A stretch of DNA of 64,000 bases from Gammaproteobacteria bacterium (GCA_020445335.1 JAGRGU010000067.1:11247-75246); one strand, 5' to 3'. Shown: positions 48,265-61,139, counted from the stretch's first letter. Translations and numbers: made by a program. The notes: generated by a model from the letters alone, not told the origin.

Positions 48265-48404
48265 CGGGCTGTTGAATATCTACTCATGCGGCATGCCAGG
48301 GTGTTAAAAATGGCCTCGGCATGCCCATTTACTGAATTGAAGACTGCGTTTTTCGACTATCTTGGTCTCGTCTTGCACTCGCCTGAGCAAATCTCAGCAG
48401 CCTG
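48265..48404. repeat. candidate small repeat/MITE-like element between mscS-type gene and glgA
   Basis: A stretch of 140 bases that fills the space between two stop codons exactly. Its ends form an imperfect inverted repeat (GGCTGTTGAATAT at the left, AGGCTGCTGAGAT on the opposite strand at the right). It holds two copies of the palindrome GGCATGCC (48290-48297 and 48318-48325). Base composition is more balanced than the neighbours. It could be a mobile-element remnant or a terminator region; copy number elsewhere cannot be seen. Confidence 0.35.
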
Positions 48405-49913
48405 TTAAGCCAGCTTCGCCAGCGGGTTGCTCGCCGGGTTATCGATCGCCTGATGGTAGATCTCGAGGTAGTGCTCGGCGCTGCTGTCCCAGCTGAAGTC
48501 CTGTTGCATACCGTGCTGCGCAAGTTTCTCCCAATAGACCCCCGGACGACGGCGAAAATCGAGCGCTCGCTGGATCGTTCGCCATAGTGTATTGCCGTCG
48601 GGGTGGTCGAAGACAAAGCCGGTTGCAGTGCCGTCGAGCAGGTTGCGCGGCGATGCGTCGACCACGGTATCGGCGAGTCCGCCGGTGCGATGGACGATGG
48701 GTACGCTGCCGTAGCGCAGGCTGTAGAGCTGATTGAGGCCGCAGGGCTCGAACCGCGACGGCATGATGAAGCAGTCGCATGCGGCTTCGATGCGATGCGC
48801 CAGCGCTTCGTTGTAGCCGATCACCACTGCAATACGCTGCGGATGCAGGTCGCGTTGGGCATTTAGTACTTTTTCCAACGCCGGGTCGCCGCTGCCGAGA
48901 ATCACCAGCTGCGTCTCGGGCCGGTCGATCAGGCCGGGTAGCACCTGCAGAATCAGATCCACCCCTTTCTGTGCCACCAGGCGACCGATATGGCCAAACA
49001 GCACCGCGTTCTCATCGACCGGGAGCCCCAGTTCCTGCTGCAGCGCGGTCTTGTTGCGGCGTTTGAGACTGAAAGTGCTGGCGTCAAAATGTTGTGCGAT
49101 AGCGGGGTCCGAGGCGGGATCCCAGGCTTGGTAGTCGATACCGTTGAGAACGCCCCGGAGCCGATCCTCGCGATGCCGCAACAGCCCCTCGAAGCCGTAA
49201 CCCAATGACGAGGTGAGGATCTCTTTGGCGTAAGTGGGGCTGACTGTGGTGACCCAGTCGGCAAAGGCCAGTCCCCCTTTGATGAAAGAGAGGTTGTTGT
49301 GAAACTCCAGCCCCTGATGGCTCCAGAGTTTCCGGTCAAGCGCCAGCAGATCGAAGGTGGCGCGGTTGAAGTTGCCCTGGTAGGCAAGGTTGTGAATGGT
49401 GAAGATGCTGGCGGGACGATTGTCCTCGAACGCCAGCTGCGCCGGCACCAGACCCGTCTGCCAGTCATTGCAGTGAACCAGGTCCGGGTGCCAGCTTAGC
49501 CCTGCTCGATTCAAGGCAAGCGCGACGATCGCCTGGCAGAAAAGGGCGAACCGTTGCGCGTTGTCAGGCCAGTCTTTGCCGTCCGCACCGGTATAGGGGT
49601 TGCCCGGCCGGTTGAACAGGGCAGGCGCGTCGACCAGATAGAGCGGAACCCGCTCTTCGCCGAGGCGGCCCTCGAGAATCCTGACCTCGCCCTGATGGCC
49701 GCGCAGATTCAACATCGCCACCGTGGTCAACGGCTTGGCCCCTTCCACCGCCTGCGGATAGGCGGGGAGCACGACGCGGACATCTTGCCCGAGGTGGGCG
49801 AGTGCTAACGGCAGACTGCCGGCAACATCGGCCAATCCCCCGGTCTTGATCAGGGGTTGCGCCTCACTGCTGGCGAAGAGAATTTTCAGCGGTTTCTGCG
49901 ATTGAGTGCTCAT
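48405..49913 (-). CDS. glgA: glycogen synthase (ADP-glucose)
   Basis: GT5 enzyme that extends alpha-1,4-glucan chains from ADP-glucose. The 502-residue protein starts ILFASSEAQPLIKTGGLADVAG, with the ADP-glucose-binding KTGGL at residues 23-27. The catalytic-domain blocks include HNLAYQG, HIGRLVAQKG and the GT-B acidic motif PSRFEPCGLNQLYSLRYG near residue 385. It is divergent from pgi. Together with glgB and glgC nearby it completes the classical glycogen-building trio. Confidence 0.96.
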   Translation of the reverse strand: MSTQSQKPLKILFASSEAQPLIKTGGLADVAGSLPLALAHLGQDVRVVLPAYPQAVEGAKPLTTVAMLNLRGHQGEVRILEGRLGEERVPLYLVDAPALFNRPGNPYTGADGKDWPDNAQRFALFCQAIVALALNRAGLSWHPDLVHCNDWQTGLVPAQLAFEDNRPASIFTIHNLAYQGNFNRATFDLLALDRKLWSHQGLEFHNNLSFIKGGLAFADWVTTVSPTYAKEILTSSLGYGFEGLLRHREDRLRGVLNGIDYQAWDPASDPAIAQHFDASTFSLKRRNKTALQQELGLPVDENAVLFGHIGRLVAQKGVDLILQVLPGLIDRPETQLVILGSGDPALEKVLNAQRDLHPQRIAVVIGYNEALAHRIEAACDCFIMPSRFEPCGLNQLYSLRYGSVPIVHRTGGLADTVVDASPRNLLDGTATGFVFDHPDGNTLWRTIQRALDFRRRPGVYWEKLAQHGMQQDFSWDSSAEHYLEIYHQAIDNPASNPLAKLA

Positions 49914-50075
49914 TACGACGATGGCTGGCGGCGGCTATGGCTGCTCCGGTGAGGCGCAGTTTGGTGGCGATACCGCGGCGTTTGCAAAAAGTTGCGCTAT
50001 TATAGCCATCTTTTTCGGGAGGCCGGCAATATGTCTCCCTGCTCCAGAAACCAAAAGTACGGGAAGTAGACGACC

Positions 50076-51719
50076 ATGAAGCGCATCGATTCCAGTGATG
50101 AGTGGCTGGCCCTTGAGAGACACTGGGAGGAGATGGCGCCGCAGCAGATGCGCGCCTTGTTTGCGCAGGATCCGGAGCGATTTCGCCGTATGTCCCTGCA
50201 GAGTTGCGGAATTCTGCTCGACTACTCCAAGAATCGTATCAACGATCGTACCCTGGAACTGCTGCTGGCGCTGGCACAGCGGGCCGGACTGGATTACTGG
50301 ATCGAGCAGATGTTCGGCGGCGGCCGAATCAACCTGACCGAGGGGCGGGCGGTGCTTCATGTCGCACTGCGCAACCGCTCGCAGCTTCCGGTACTGCTGG
50401 ACGGCGAGGATGTCATGCCCGCGGTACGCGAGGTGTTGGCGCGTATGGAGCGCTTCAGTGAGCAGGTGCGCAACGGTGACTGGCTGGGTCACAGCGGCAA
50501 ACGGATCACCGATGTCGTTAACATCGGCATAGGCGGTTCCAACCTGGGTCCATTGATGGTATGCGAGGCGCTCAGGCACTATCAGAGCCCTGAACTGCAG
50601 GTTCATTTCGTCTCCAACGTCGATGGCACCCACTTGGTGGAGACGCTGAAACCGCTGAATCCGGAGACGACCCTGTTCGTCGTCGCCTCGAAGACCTTCA
50701 CCACGCAGGAGACGCTGGCCAACGCGCATGCGGCGCGGCGCTGGTCGCTGCAGGCAATGGGTGATGAAGCGGCTATTGCGCGGCACTTTGTCGCCGTCTC
50801 CACCAACGCCGCGGCGGTGAGCGCATTCGGCATCGATACCGCCAACATGTTCGGTTTCTGGGATTGGGTGGGTGGCCGCTATTCGCTCTGGTCGGCGATC
50901 GGATTGCCGATCGCGCTGGCAGTCGGTATGCCAGGTTTCCTGGAGCTGCTGGAGGGCGCGTACGAGATGGACGACCATTTCCGCACCGCCGAGCCGGCGC
51001 GCAACATGCCGGTACTGCTGGCGCTGCTCGGCGTCTGGTACCACAATTTCGGTGGCGTGCGTACCCACGCCATCCTCCCTTACGACCAGTATCTACGTCA
51101 TCTGCCCGCCTATCTGCAGCAGGCAGACATGGAGAGTAACGGCAAGGGTGTGACCCGCGATGGCCGACGTGTCGACTACACCACCGGACCAGTGGTCTGG
51201 GGAGCAGCGGGAACCGACGGCCAGCACGCCTTCTATCAGCTGATTCATCAGGGCACTCAGCTGATCAGCAGCGATTTCATCGCGCCGATTCACAGCCACA
51301 ACGAACTCGGCGACCAGCATCTGAAACTGATGGCCAACTTCTTTGCGCAGACCGAAGCGTTGATGCGCGGGCGTACCTCGGAGGAGGCGGCCGCGGAACT
51401 GACCGCCGCGGGGCTCGACCCGACACAGGTGGCCGCGTTGCAGCCGCACAAGGTCTTTCCCGGCAACCGGCCGACCAATTCACTACTGATCGATCGCCTG
51501 ACGCCGCGCCGGCTGGGGTCGCTGATCGCGCTCTACGAACACAAGATTTTCGTGCAGGGGGTCATCTGGCAGATCAACTCCTTCGATCAGTGGGGCGTGG
51601 AGTTGGGCAAACAGCTGGCGGGCGTGGTCCTCGATGAACTGGATCCCGCCGCAGCCGTGGGCGCGCACGATGCTTCAACCTGTGGCCTGATCGACCACTT
51701 CAAACGTCATCGCGGTTGA
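50076..51719 (+). CDS. pgi: glucose-6-phosphate isomerase
   Basis: Interconverts glucose 6-phosphate and fructose 6-phosphate, linking gluconeogenesis to glycogen. The 547-residue protein has the family features [55 protein letters not shown] and [11 protein letters not shown]. The GIBHSHNE-type active-site segment appears as [14 protein letters not shown], and the C-terminal [11 protein letters not shown]. Its position between glgA and glgB fits a supply role for glucose phosphate. Confidence 0.96.
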   Translation: MKRIDSSDEWLALERHWEEMAPQQMRALFAQDPERFRRMSLQSCGILLDYSKNRINDRTLELLLALAQRAGLDYWIEQMFGGGRINLTEGRAVLHVALRNRSQLPVLLDGEDVMPAVREVLARMERFSEQVRNGDWLGHSGKRITDVVNIGIGGSNLGPLMVCEALRHYQSPELQVHFVSNVDGTHLVETLKPLNPETTLFVVASKTFTTQETLANAHAARRWSLQAMGDEAAIARHFVAVSTNAAAVSAFGIDTANMFGFWDWVGGRYSLWSAIGLPIALAVGMPGFLELLEGAYEMDDHFRTAEPARNMPVLLALLGVWYHNFGGVRTHAILPYDQYLRHLPAYLQQADMESNGKGVTRDGRRVDYTTGPVVWGAAGTDGQHAFYQLIHQGTQLISSDFIAPIHSHNELGDQHLKLMANFFAQTEALMRGRTSEEAAAELTAAGLDPTQVAALQPHKVFPGNRPTNSLLIDRLTPRRLGSLIALYEHKIFVQGVIWQINSFDQWGVELGKQLAGVVLDELDPAAAVGAHDASTCGLIDHFKRHRG

Positions 51720-51739
51720 ACCGTGTATAGCTGGAGATA

Positions 51740-51770
51740 TTCATGAGCGGCGCTTGCCACCGCTCATGAA
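51740..51770. terminator. candidate bidirectional terminator between pgi and glgB
   Basis: Perfect 11-bp inverted repeat TTCATGAGCGG / CCGCTCATGAA with a nine-base loop, midway between two convergent stop codons. There is no T run on either side, so its termination strength is unclear. Confidence 0.5.
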
Positions 51771-51782
51771 TGTGCTCCTGGA

Positions 51783-53957
51783 CTAAACTTCCGGTTGCAG
51801 GATCAGCATGCCCAGCGGCGGCAAAGTCAATTCGACCGACTGCGGCTGCCCCATCCAGCTGACCGGCTGTGACTCGACCAGCCCCTCGTTGCCCAGATTG
51901 CTGCCGCCGTAGAAGACCGAGTCTGAGTTGAATACCTCTCTCAGCGCGCCTGCTTGCGGCAGTCCGATACGGTAGTTTTCGCGCGGTACCGGGGTGAAGT
52001 TCAGAATCACCACCACAAAGCTACCGTCGACCGCCCAGCGCAGGTAACTCAATACCGACTGGCTGGCATCGTGGCAGTCGATCCACTCGAAGCCGCTGCC
52101 CTCGAAATCGAGTTCGTGCAGCGCCGGTATCTCGCGGTAGAGCTTGTTGAGTTGGCTGACCAGGTCGCGCATGCCCCGATGGCGCTGATAGTCGAGCAGA
52201 TACCAGTCGAGCGCACGCGCCTCGCTCCACTCGCGTCCCTGGGCAAACTCGCTTCCCATGAACAGCAGCTTGCGACCCGGATAGGTGAAGAGGTAGCCGT
52301 ACAGCAGCCGCAGACTGGCGAAGCGCTGCCAGTCGTCACCCGGCATCTTGTCGAGCATCGAGCCCTTGCCGTGCACCACTTCGTCGTGCGAGAAGGGGAG
52401 TACGAAGTTCTCGGTGAAAGCGTAGAGCAGGCCGAAGGTGAGCAGGTCGTGGTGGTAGTGGCGATAGACCGGGTCCTTGGTCAAATACGACAGCGTGTCG
52501 TGCATCCAGCCCATGTTCCATTTCATGCTGAAGCCGAGCCCTCCGAGCCAGATCGGCCGGGATACCTGCGGCCAGGCGGTGGACTCCTCGGCGATGGTCA
52601 GCGTGCCGGGGAAGCGGTCGTGCGTCACGCTGTTGAGATGCCGCAGGAACTCGACCGCCTCCAGGTTCTCGCGGCCACCGTATTTGTTCGGAATCCAGTC
52701 ACCGGCGTCGCGCGAGTAGTCGAGATAGAGCATCGAGGCCACCGCGTCGACACGCAACCCGTCGAGATGAAACTCCTCGAGCCAGTAGACGGCGCTGGTG
52801 AGCAGGAAGTTGCGCACCTCCTCGCGGCCGTAGTTGAAGATCAACGTGCCCCAGTCGCGATGTTCCCCACGCCGCGGGTCTTCGTGTTCGTAGAGTGCGC
52901 TGCCATCGAACCGGGCCAGCGCGTGCGCGTCCTTGGGAAAATGAGCGGGAACCCAGTCGAGGATGACGCCTATGCCGAGCTGGTGCATATGATCGACGAA
53001 AAAGCGGAAGTCGTCGCCGTCGCCAAAGCGGCTGCTCGGCGCGAAGTAGCCGGTCGTCTGGTAGCCCCAGGAGCCGTCGAACGGATGCTCGGTGATCGGC
53101 AACAGTTCGATATGTGTAAAGCCGAGCTCGGAGACGTAGGCGCCCAGTCGCAGCGCGAGCTCGCGATAGTTCAGGAACTCTCCCTGGTCGCCGTGCTGCC
53201 AGGAACCGAGATGGACTTCGTATACCGACATTGCCGCCCGTTGCCAGTTGCTGTTTGCGCGTGCGCTCATCCAGGCCTCGTCGCCCCACTGGTGGACGGA
53301 GGGGGCAGAGATGACGCCGGCATTCTCCGGTCGCATCTGAAACTGGGTGGCAAAGGGATCGTTCTTGACCAGCACGTCGCCGTTCTTGGCGCGCAGTTCG
53401 AAGCGGTAGAGAGTGCCGGGAGCCAAATCCGGTATGAAGAGCTCCCACACCCCCGAGCCGCCGCGGTTGCGCAGCGGGTTGACCCGACCGTCCCAGCGGT
53501 TGAAATCGCCGATGACGCTGACCCGGTCGGCGTTCGGCGCCCAGACCGCAAAGAGGATGCCGGAAGCCCCCTCCACGCTGTGTGGGTGCGCGCCGAATAC
53601 CCTGTAGGCGTGCCAGTGCTTTCCCTGACCGAACAGATGCAGGTCGAATTCGCGCAGCTGGGGCGGGAAGCAGTAGGGGTCGTAGCCGCTGTGGAGAACT
53701 CCGTCGGCGTCCCTCCAGTGGACCTGGTAGCGTTCCGGAATCTGTTCCGGGGCGCCGTACCATTCAAAAAAATCGGTCCCTTCGATGCGTTGTAACGGTT
53801 CTGTAATGCCCGGGATGTTTACCTCTTCAGCGTAAGGCAGAAACAGTCTCACCAGCGCATGTTTGCCCTGTGTGTGTCTGCCCAGCACTTCGAAGGGGTC
53901 GTGGTGGCGGGATTCCAGAATACGAATCAGTGATTCTTCAAGCGAATGCTTTTCCAT
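51783..53957 (-). CDS. glgB: 1,4-alpha-glucan branching enzyme
   Basis: GH13 enzyme that makes alpha-1,6 branches in glycogen. The 724-residue protein (E. coli 728) has two N-terminal beta domains (CBM48 about 125-215, [24 protein letters not shown]-like). The catalytic barrel has the nucleophile Asp404 (GLRVDAVAS), the acid Glu in [10 protein letters not shown] and [10 protein letters not shown], and the C-terminal beta domain ends the protein. It is divergent from glgC, with which it shares the 162-base spacer 53958-54119. No defect is seen. Confidence 0.96.
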   Translation of the reverse strand: MEKHSLEESLIRILESRHHDPFEVLGRHTQGKHALVRLFLPYAEEVNIPGITEPLQRIEGTDFFEWYGAPEQIPERYQVHWRDADGVLHSGYDPYCFPPQLREFDLHLFGQGKHWHAYRVFGAHPHSVEGASGILFAVWAPNADRVSVIGDFNRWDGRVNPLRNRGGSGVWELFIPDLAPGTLYRFELRAKNGDVLVKNDPFATQFQMRPENAGVISAPSVHQWGDEAWMSARANSNWQRAAMSVYEVHLGSWQHGDQGEFLNYRELALRLGAYVSELGFTHIELLPITEHPFDGSWGYQTTGYFAPSSRFGDGDDFRFFVDHMHQLGIGVILDWVPAHFPKDAHALARFDGSALYEHEDPRRGEHRDWGTLIFNYGREEVRNFLLTSAVYWLEEFHLDGLRVDAVASMLYLDYSRDAGDWIPNKYGGRENLEAVEFLRHLNSVTHDRFPGTLTIAEESTAWPQVSRPIWLGGLGFSMKWNMGWMHDTLSYLTKDPVYRHYHHDLLTFGLLYAFTENFVLPFSHDEVVHGKGSMLDKMPGDDWQRFASLRLLYGYLFTYPGRKLLFMGSEFAQGREWSEARALDWYLLDYQRHRGMRDLVSQLNKLYREIPALHELDFEGSGFEWIDCHDASQSVLSYLRWAVDGSFVVVILNFTPVPRENYRIGLPQAGALREVFNSDSVFYGGSNLGNEGLVESQPVSWMGQPQSVELTLPPLGMLILQPEV

Positions 53958-54119
53958 AGGGTGGATACTTCTCTCCAGGGTGGGCTTGAAAACGGTCGAT
54001 TCTGCAGCCTTAAGTCAATAAGCCGGGAGTAGATGGTATGTTAGCATATACTCAGATGCCAGCATTCGACATGCGCTCGAATTGCCGGTCGACAATTAGC
54101 AGTCAGAGGAGAGAGAAGG

Positions 54120-55391
54120 ATGGCAACAGAGAACCAGGATCCGCGTTTTGTCAGTCGCCTGACCAAGAACACACTGGCAATGATTCTGGCGGGCGGACGC
54201 GGTTCGCGTCTCCGACATCTGACCATGTGGCGCACCAAGCCTTCGGTGCCATTCGGCGGCAAATTCAGAATCATCGACTTCCCGCTATCCAACTGCATCA
54301 ACTCGGGTATACGCCAGATCGGGGTGCTGACGCAGTACAAGGCGCATTCGCTGATCCTCCACCTGCAACGCGGCTGGAGCTTTCTGCGCGGCGAATTCGG
54401 CGAGTTCGTCGAGCTGCTGCCGGCACAGCAGCGGATCGAGAACAACTGGTACACCGGCACCGCCGATGCGATCTACCAGAATCTGGATATTCTACGTAAC
54501 CACAATCCCGACTATGTGCTGATCCTGGCCGGCGACCACATCTACCGGATGGACTATGGCACCATGATCGCCGAGCACGTCGAGAGTGGGGCCGACATGA
54601 CGGTCGGTTGCATCGAAGTGGATACCGATACGGCCAAAGAGTACGGCGTCATGGCGGTTGACGAGTCCAACCGGATCCTCGAATTTGCCGAAAAACCGGA
54701 ACAGCCGAAATCGATTCCCGGACGCGAAGGGGTGGCGCTGGCGTCGATGGGGATCTATGTCTTCAACCGCGCTTTCCTGTTCGAGCAGCTGATCAAGGAT
54801 GCCGATACACCCAACTCGACGCACGACTTCGGCAAGGATATCATCCCCGCGGTGATCGAAAAGTACCGCGTGATGGCCTACTCTTTTCGTGACCCGAAGA
54901 GCGGCAAGCAGGCCTACTGGCGTGATGTGGGTACCGTGGACGCCTTCTGGAAAGCCAACCAGGAGCTGATCGGCGTGACCCCGGAGCTGAATCTCTACGA
55001 CAAGTCCTGGCCGATCTGGACCTATCAGGAGCAGCTGCCGCCGGCGAAATTCATCTTCGACGATGACGAACGGCGCGGCATGGCGGTCGACTCTATGGTC
55101 TCCGGCGGATGCATCATCTCCGGTTCCACCGTGCGCCATTCGTTGCTGTTCTCGAATGTCCGAGTCAACTCCTACAGCGAAGTCAGCGATTCTGTTCTGC
55201 TCCCTGACGTCGAAGTGGGGCGCAACTGCAAGATCAGCAAGGCGATTATCGATCATGGCTGCAAGATCCCCGAAGGCACGACCGTCGGTGAGGATCTGGA
55301 GGCGGACGCCAAGCGCTTTTATGTCTCCCGCAATGGCGTGGTACTGGTTACGCCCGATATGCTGGGACAGGTTCTGAACTATGTCCGTTGA
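54120..55391 (+). CDS. glgC: glucose-1-phosphate adenylyltransferase
   Basis: Makes ADP-glucose, the regulated step of bacterial glycogen synthesis. The 423-residue protein has [16 protein letters not shown] (nucleotide loop), [42 protein letters not shown] and the C-terminal beta-helix with the regulatory domain. A purine-rich ribosome site (GAGGAGAGAGAAGG) precedes the ATG. The stop overlaps the following GH57 gene by 11 bases, so the two are translationally linked. Confidence 0.96.
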   Translation: MATENQDPRFVSRLTKNTLAMILAGGRGSRLRHLTMWRTKPSVPFGGKFRIIDFPLSNCINSGIRQIGVLTQYKAHSLILHLQRGWSFLRGEFGEFVELLPAQQRIENNWYTGTADAIYQNLDILRNHNPDYVLILAGDHIYRMDYGTMIAEHVESGADMTVGCIEVDTDTAKEYGVMAVDESNRILEFAEKPEQPKSIPGREGVALASMGIYVFNRAFLFEQLIKDADTPNSTHDFGKDIIPAVIEKYRVMAYSFRDPKSGKQAYWRDVGTVDAFWKANQELIGVTPELNLYDKSWPIWTYQEQLPPAKFIFDDDERRGMAVDSMVSGGCIISGSTVRHSLLFSNVRVNSYSEVSDSVLLPDVEVGRNCKISKAIIDHGCKIPEGTTVGEDLEADAKRFYVSRNGVVLVTPDMLGQVLNYVR

Positions 55392-57081
55392 TATCAAATT
55401 GAAGGTGGTGCTCTGTTGGCACATGCACCAGCCAGATTACCGCGGGCCCGAGCAGGGCGACTACCAGCTGCCGTGGGTCTATCTGCATGCGACCAAGGAC
55501 TACGCCGATATGATCTCCCATATCGAGCAGAATCCGGACGCGCGGGCGGTGGTCAACTTCGCTCCGGTACTGCTCGAGCAACTCGAGGACTATGCGCGGC
55601 AGATCGAGAACTGGCTGGCGCAGGGTGAACTGATTCGGGACCCTCTGCTCGCCGCGCTGGCGGGCCCAGGCCTACCGCAGGATGCTGCTGCGCGGGGCGA
55701 GTTGATTCGCAGCTGCCAGCGCGCCAACGAACAGCATCTGATCGAACGCTTTGCCCCCTTCTCCCGACTGGTCGAGATCGCCCGGGCGGTAGAGCAGCAC
55801 GAAGAGTCGCTGCTCTATCTGAATGACCAGTTTCTTGCCGACCTGCTGGTCTGGTATCACATTGCGTGGATGGGCGAATACGCGCGCAGCAATGATCTGC
55901 GCATCGAGTCGCTGGAGAAGAAGGGCACGGGTTACAACAGTGATGACCGCCGCGCGCTGGTCGCAGCGATCGGCGACCTGATATCCGGACTTGTCGACCG
56001 CTATGGGAAGATGGCCAGGGAGGGGCGAATCGAACTCTCCGTCACGCCCTATGCCCATCCGATCGTGCCACTGCTGCTGGACCTTCACAGCGCACGCGAG
56101 GCAATGCCTGAGATCACCATGCCCGATGTCACCAGTTATCCGGGCGGGGAGCCGCGGGCGCGCTGGCACATCCGGCGTGGCATCGAAGTCTTCCGCAAAC
56201 ACTTCGGCTTCACGCCCAAAGGATGCTGGCCGTCGGAGGGCGGTGTCAGCAGCGAGACCTTGCGCCTGCTGGAAGAGGAGGGTTTTCTCTGGGCGGCCAG
56301 CGGGCAGCAGGTGCTGCACAACAGCCTGAGCGCGTTCGGTGGCGGTGAGCCGCTACCCGAGAACTGGGTGCATCAGCCGTACCGGCTCGAAGAGAGCAGG
56401 CTCTGCTCCTTTTTTCGCGACGACGGACTCTCCGATTTGATCGGTTTCACCTACGCCGACTGGCACGCAGATGACGCAGTAAGCAATCTGGTGCAGCATC
56501 TGGAGACGATTGGCGAGGCCACCGGGAACCAGCCCAATCGTGTGGTCTCGATCATCATGGATGGCGAGAATGCCTGGGAATATTACCCGCGAAACGGCAG
56601 CTTTTTTCTCAAGGCTCTATACGAAAAACTGGCTTCCCACCCGAAGCTCGAGCTAACCACCTTCTCCGAGTGCATCGACTACAAGAGCGATGTGCCGAGT
56701 CTCTCTGAACTGGTCGCGGGAAGCTGGGTATACGGCACCTTTTCGACCTGGATCGGCGATCCGGACAAGAATCGAGCCTGGGAGATGCTGGTAGAGGCCA
56801 AGCAGGCCTACGATAAAGTGCTGGCATCGGCAAAACTGAGTTCGGATGAGCGAGAGGCGGCCACACTGCAGTTGGCGCATTGCGAGGGGTCCGACTGGTT
56901 CTGGTGGTTCGGCGACTATAACCCCGGTGACACGGTCAGCGATTTCGAACGCCTGTTCCGTCTTCAATTGACCTATCTCTATCAGCTGATCAAGGTGCAA
57001 CCGCCCGATTATCTCGCCCATGCGTTCGCCCACGGCAGCGGCGATCCGGCGCTGGGTGGCGTCATGCGGCAGAGTAACTGA
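55381..57081 (+). CDS. glycoside hydrolase family 57 alpha-glucan enzyme
   Basis: A 566-residue GH57 protein, cytoplasmic (no signal peptide). Conserved region 1 is [11 protein letters not shown] at the start. The presumed nucleophile is Glu286 in [10 protein letters not shown] (region 3) and the acid/base Asp394 in [12 protein letters not shown] (region 4). GH57 includes alpha-amylases, 4-alpha-glucanotransferases and branching enzymes, and these motifs do not separate them; an amylase or glucanotransferase acting on glycogen is most likely here. It overlaps glgC by 11 bases and is followed 10 bases later by malQ. Confidence 0.9.
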   Translation: MSVDIKLKVVLCWHMHQPDYRGPEQGDYQLPWVYLHATKDYADMISHIEQNPDARAVVNFAPVLLEQLEDYARQIENWLAQGELIRDPLLAALAGPGLPQDAAARGELIRSCQRANEQHLIERFAPFSRLVEIARAVEQHEESLLYLNDQFLADLLVWYHIAWMGEYARSNDLRIESLEKKGTGYNSDDRRALVAAIGDLISGLVDRYGKMAREGRIELSVTPYAHPIVPLLLDLHSAREAMPEITMPDVTSYPGGEPRARWHIRRGIEVFRKHFGFTPKGCWPSEGGVSSETLRLLEEEGFLWAASGQQVLHNSLSAFGGGEPLPENWVHQPYRLEESRLCSFFRDDGLSDLIGFTYADWHADDAVSNLVQHLETIGEATGNQPNRVVSIIMDGENAWEYYPRNGSFFLKALYEKLASHPKLELTTFSECIDYKSDVPSLSELVAGSWVYGTFSTWIGDPDKNRAWEMLVEAKQAYDKVLASAKLSSDEREAATLQLAHCEGSDWFWWFGDYNPGDTVSDFERLFRLQLTYLYQLIKVQPPDYLAHAFAHGSGDPALGGVMRQSN

Positions 57082-57091
57082 GGGGGTGTCG

Positions 57092-58573
57092 ATGAGTCAT
57101 CCACCCTATCAGGCAAGCCTCGATCGTCGTCGTGCAGGGTTGTTGCTTCACATCACCTCGTTGCCGGGGCGCGGCAGCTGCGGTGATCTTGGTGCGGACG
57201 CCTACCGTTTCGTCGATTTTCTGCAACAGGCGGGTGTCAGCGTCTGGCAGACGCTCCCGGTTGGTCCCACGCAGGAGGATGGCTCTCCTTACCAGTCCAC
57301 TTCGATGCACGCGGGCAATCCCCGTTTGATCAGTCTGCACGGACTTGCCGAGCAGGGGCTGATCGACGCGTTGCCGGACGGTGCGATCAGCGACGATAAA
57401 AAGCGCCGGCTGCTTCGCCTGGCGTGGCAGAATTTCGAAGCGTCGGCGTCGGATTCGATCAGAGGGGAGTATCAGGCTTTTCTTCGGCAGCACCGGGAGT
57501 GGCTGGATGACTACGCGCTGTTCAGGGCTCTGCAAGAGGAGCAGGGCGACCGCTGCTGGTGGCACTGGCCCGCAGTCATCCGCGATCGGGAGCGTGGCGC
57601 CCTGGAGTCGGCGCGCCAGCGGTTGAACAAAGCGCTCGCCTTCATACGCTTCGAGCAGTTTCAGTTTTTCAGCCAGTGGATGGCGTTGAAAAAGTACGCC
57701 AACGAACGCGGCGTCCGGATGTTCGGTGATATGCCGATCTTCGTTGCCCACGACAGTGCCGAGGTATGGGCCCAGCGGGAGCTGTTCGAGCTCGATGCCG
57801 AGGGACAGCCAACGGTGGTGGCCGGGGTTCCTCCCGACTATTTCTCGGCCACCGGGCAGCGGTGGGGAAATCCGCTATACCGTTGGGACCGCCTTGCGGA
57901 GGATGACTTCTCATTCTGGGTCGCCCGTCTCAAAACCCAGCTGCTGCTTTTCGATCTGATCCGTGTCGACCACTTCCGCGGTTTCGAGGCCTATTGGGAG
58001 ATTCCGGCACAGAACGAACACGCCATCGACGGGCGCTGGGTCAAGGCGCCGGGCGAAGCGCTTTTCGAGCGTCTGCACGAGATCTACGATCCATTGCCGC
58101 TGGTGGCGGAGGACCTGGGGTTGATAACACCCGAAGTGGCGGAGATGCGCCGACAGTTCGGGCTTCCAGGGATGAAGATTCTACAGTTCGCTTTCAGCGG
58201 AGGCGCTGACAACCCCTACCTGCCGTTTCGGCACGAGAGTAACTCGGTCACCTACACCGGTACCCATGATAACGACACCACCCTCGGTTGGTATCTGGAT
58301 CTGGACGATGCCGCCAGACAGCACGTGGATGACTATCTCGGACGCTCGAGGGAAGCGATGCCCTGGCCGATGATCAGGTGCGCGCTCGCTTCGCGTTCGC
58401 GGCTCGCGGTGTTGCCGATGCAGGATCTGCTTGCGCTGGATGGCGAGCACCGAATGAATCTTCCGGGCACCATCGGCGGCAACTGGAAGTGGCGCTTCCA
58501 GTGGCAGCAGCTGGATCACACGCTGGCCCGACGACTCTATCGGCGCGTGGAGATGTACGGCCGGCTGGCCTGA
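57092..58573 (+). CDS. malQ: 4-alpha-glucanotransferase (amylomaltase)
   Basis: GH77 enzyme that shuffles alpha-1,4-glucan segments during glycogen turnover. The 493-residue protein is the compact bacterial type (E. coli MalQ has 694). It shows the start RAGLLLHITSLPGRGSCGDLG, LPVGPTQEDGSPYQSTSMHAGNP, FGDMPIFVAHDSAEVW, the catalytic RVDHFRGFEAYWEIP (nucleophile Asp), AEDLGLITPEV (acid Glu) and TGTHDNDTTLGW. ATG 57092 has GAGGGGG just upstream; the frame open from 57020 lies inside the GH57 gene. Confidence 0.95.
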   Translation: MSHPPYQASLDRRRAGLLLHITSLPGRGSCGDLGADAYRFVDFLQQAGVSVWQTLPVGPTQEDGSPYQSTSMHAGNPRLISLHGLAEQGLIDALPDGAISDDKKRRLLRLAWQNFEASASDSIRGEYQAFLRQHREWLDDYALFRALQEEQGDRCWWHWPAVIRDRERGALESARQRLNKALAFIRFEQFQFFSQWMALKKYANERGVRMFGDMPIFVAHDSAEVWAQRELFELDAEGQPTVVAGVPPDYFSATGQRWGNPLYRWDRLAEDDFSFWVARLKTQLLLFDLIRVDHFRGFEAYWEIPAQNEHAIDGRWVKAPGEALFERLHEIYDPLPLVAEDLGLITPEVAEMRRQFGLPGMKILQFAFSGGADNPYLPFRHESNSVTYTGTHDNDTTLGWYLDLDDAARQHVDDYLGRSREAMPWPMIRCALASRSRLAVLPMQDLLALDGEHRMNLPGTIGGNWKWRFQWQQLDHTLARRLYRRVEMYGRLA

Positions 58574-58634
58574 TGCCCGCTCAGGGTGGAGATCTGCGTT
58601 CAGCAGAATCGATTTTTTTGACGAGGAGTTGACA

Positions 58635-59510
58635 GTGACCAGAACGATCAGAAAGGCAGTCTTTCCCGTTGCGGGTCTGGGTACCCGATTTCTACCTGCA
58701 ACCAAGGCGAGCCCGAAAGAGATGTTGCCGATTGTCGACAAGCCTCTGATCCAGTACGCGGTGGAAGAGGCGGTGACGGCCGGCATCGAAGTGATGGTGT
58801 TCATCACCGGGCGCAACAAGAGCGCGATCAGTAACCATTTCGATACTGCCTACGAGTTGGAGAGCGAATTGGAGGCACGTCATAAGGACAAGCTGCTGGA
58901 GCTGGTCCGTAATATCACACCGCCGCATGTCTCCTGCGTCTTCATACGCCAGAACATGCCGTTGGGACTCGGTCACGCGGTGCTCTGTGCCGAGCCGGTG
59001 GTTGGCGACGAACCCTTCGCCGTGGTGCTGGCCGACGATCTGATCGACGATGGCAGTCGCGGCTGTTTGCGGCAGATGGTCGATATCTTCTCGAAGACGG
59101 GCTGCTCGATCCTGGCAACCGAGCAGGTGGCGCCCAGCGAGACTGCCAGCTACGGTATCGTCGATATCTCCGAGCAGGGGGAGCTGGTCGAGGTGAACGG
59201 TATCGTCGAGAAGCCCAGGCCGGAGGACGCTCCCTCAAACCGCGGCGTCGTGGGGCGCTATATCCTCACCTCGGGTATCTTTCACCAACTGTCGCAGACC
59301 GGGCGTGGCGCCGGTAATGAAATTCAGTTGACCGACGCTATCGCGCGACTGATGTCGAAAGAGCGGGTGATGGCCTATAACTTCAAGGGCCAGCGCTACG
59401 ATTGCGGCAGCAAATTGGGATACCTGCAGGCAACTGTCGATTACGCGATCAACCACCATCATCTGGGCGCGGAATTCGAGGAGTGGTTGCGCAACAGAGT
59501 ATCGGGTTGA
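58635..59510 (+). CDS. galU: UTP-glucose-1-phosphate uridylyltransferase
   Basis: Makes UDP-glucose for polysaccharide and lipopolysaccharide synthesis. The 291-residue protein has AVFPVAGLGTRFLPATKASPKEMLPIVDKPLIQY at the start (nucleotide loop and Lys) and VLADDLIDDG. IVEKPRPEDAPSN and YDCGSKLGYLQATVDYA follow near the end. GTG 58635 is chosen because GAGGAG lies six bases upstream; a TTG two codons earlier would touch the ribosome site. It closes the glycogen/nucleotide-sugar cluster. Confidence 0.96.
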   Translation: MTRTIRKAVFPVAGLGTRFLPATKASPKEMLPIVDKPLIQYAVEEAVTAGIEVMVFITGRNKSAISNHFDTAYELESELEARHKDKLLELVRNITPPHVSCVFIRQNMPLGLGHAVLCAEPVVGDEPFAVVLADDLIDDGSRGCLRQMVDIFSKTGCSILATEQVAPSETASYGIVDISEQGELVEVNGIVEKPRPEDAPSNRGVVGRYILTSGIFHQLSQTGRGAGNEIQLTDAIARLMSKERVMAYNFKGQRYDCGSKLGYLQATVDYAINHHHLGAEFEEWLRNRVSG

Positions 59511-59544
59511 TCCTTCCCGCCAAGGGCGGCTGAGAGCGTAAATT

Positions 59545-61093
<1,549 letters not shown>

Positions 61094-61096
<3 letters not shown>

Positions 61097-61132
61097 TCGG
61101 GGTGATCCGCCGCCGGCGGATCACCCCGATCA
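61094..61132. terminator. large perfect inverted repeat after hemF (bidirectional terminator candidate)
   Basis: Two perfect 19-base arms (TGATCGGGGTGATCCGCCG and its complement) separated by one base. The left arm begins with the hemF stop codon and the right arm ends seven bases before the stop of the convergent VPLPA-CTERM gene. It has very high GC and no T run. A transcription-end or mRNA-protecting role is likely for both genes. Confidence 0.6.
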
Positions 61133-61139
61133 GAGGTTT

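Noticed and set aside
51954-53795. 613-codon open frame antisense to glgB
   Set aside because: It is a shadow of codon bias in a GC-rich gene; the opposite strand encodes a complete, motif-rich GlgB and this frame has no recognisable domains.
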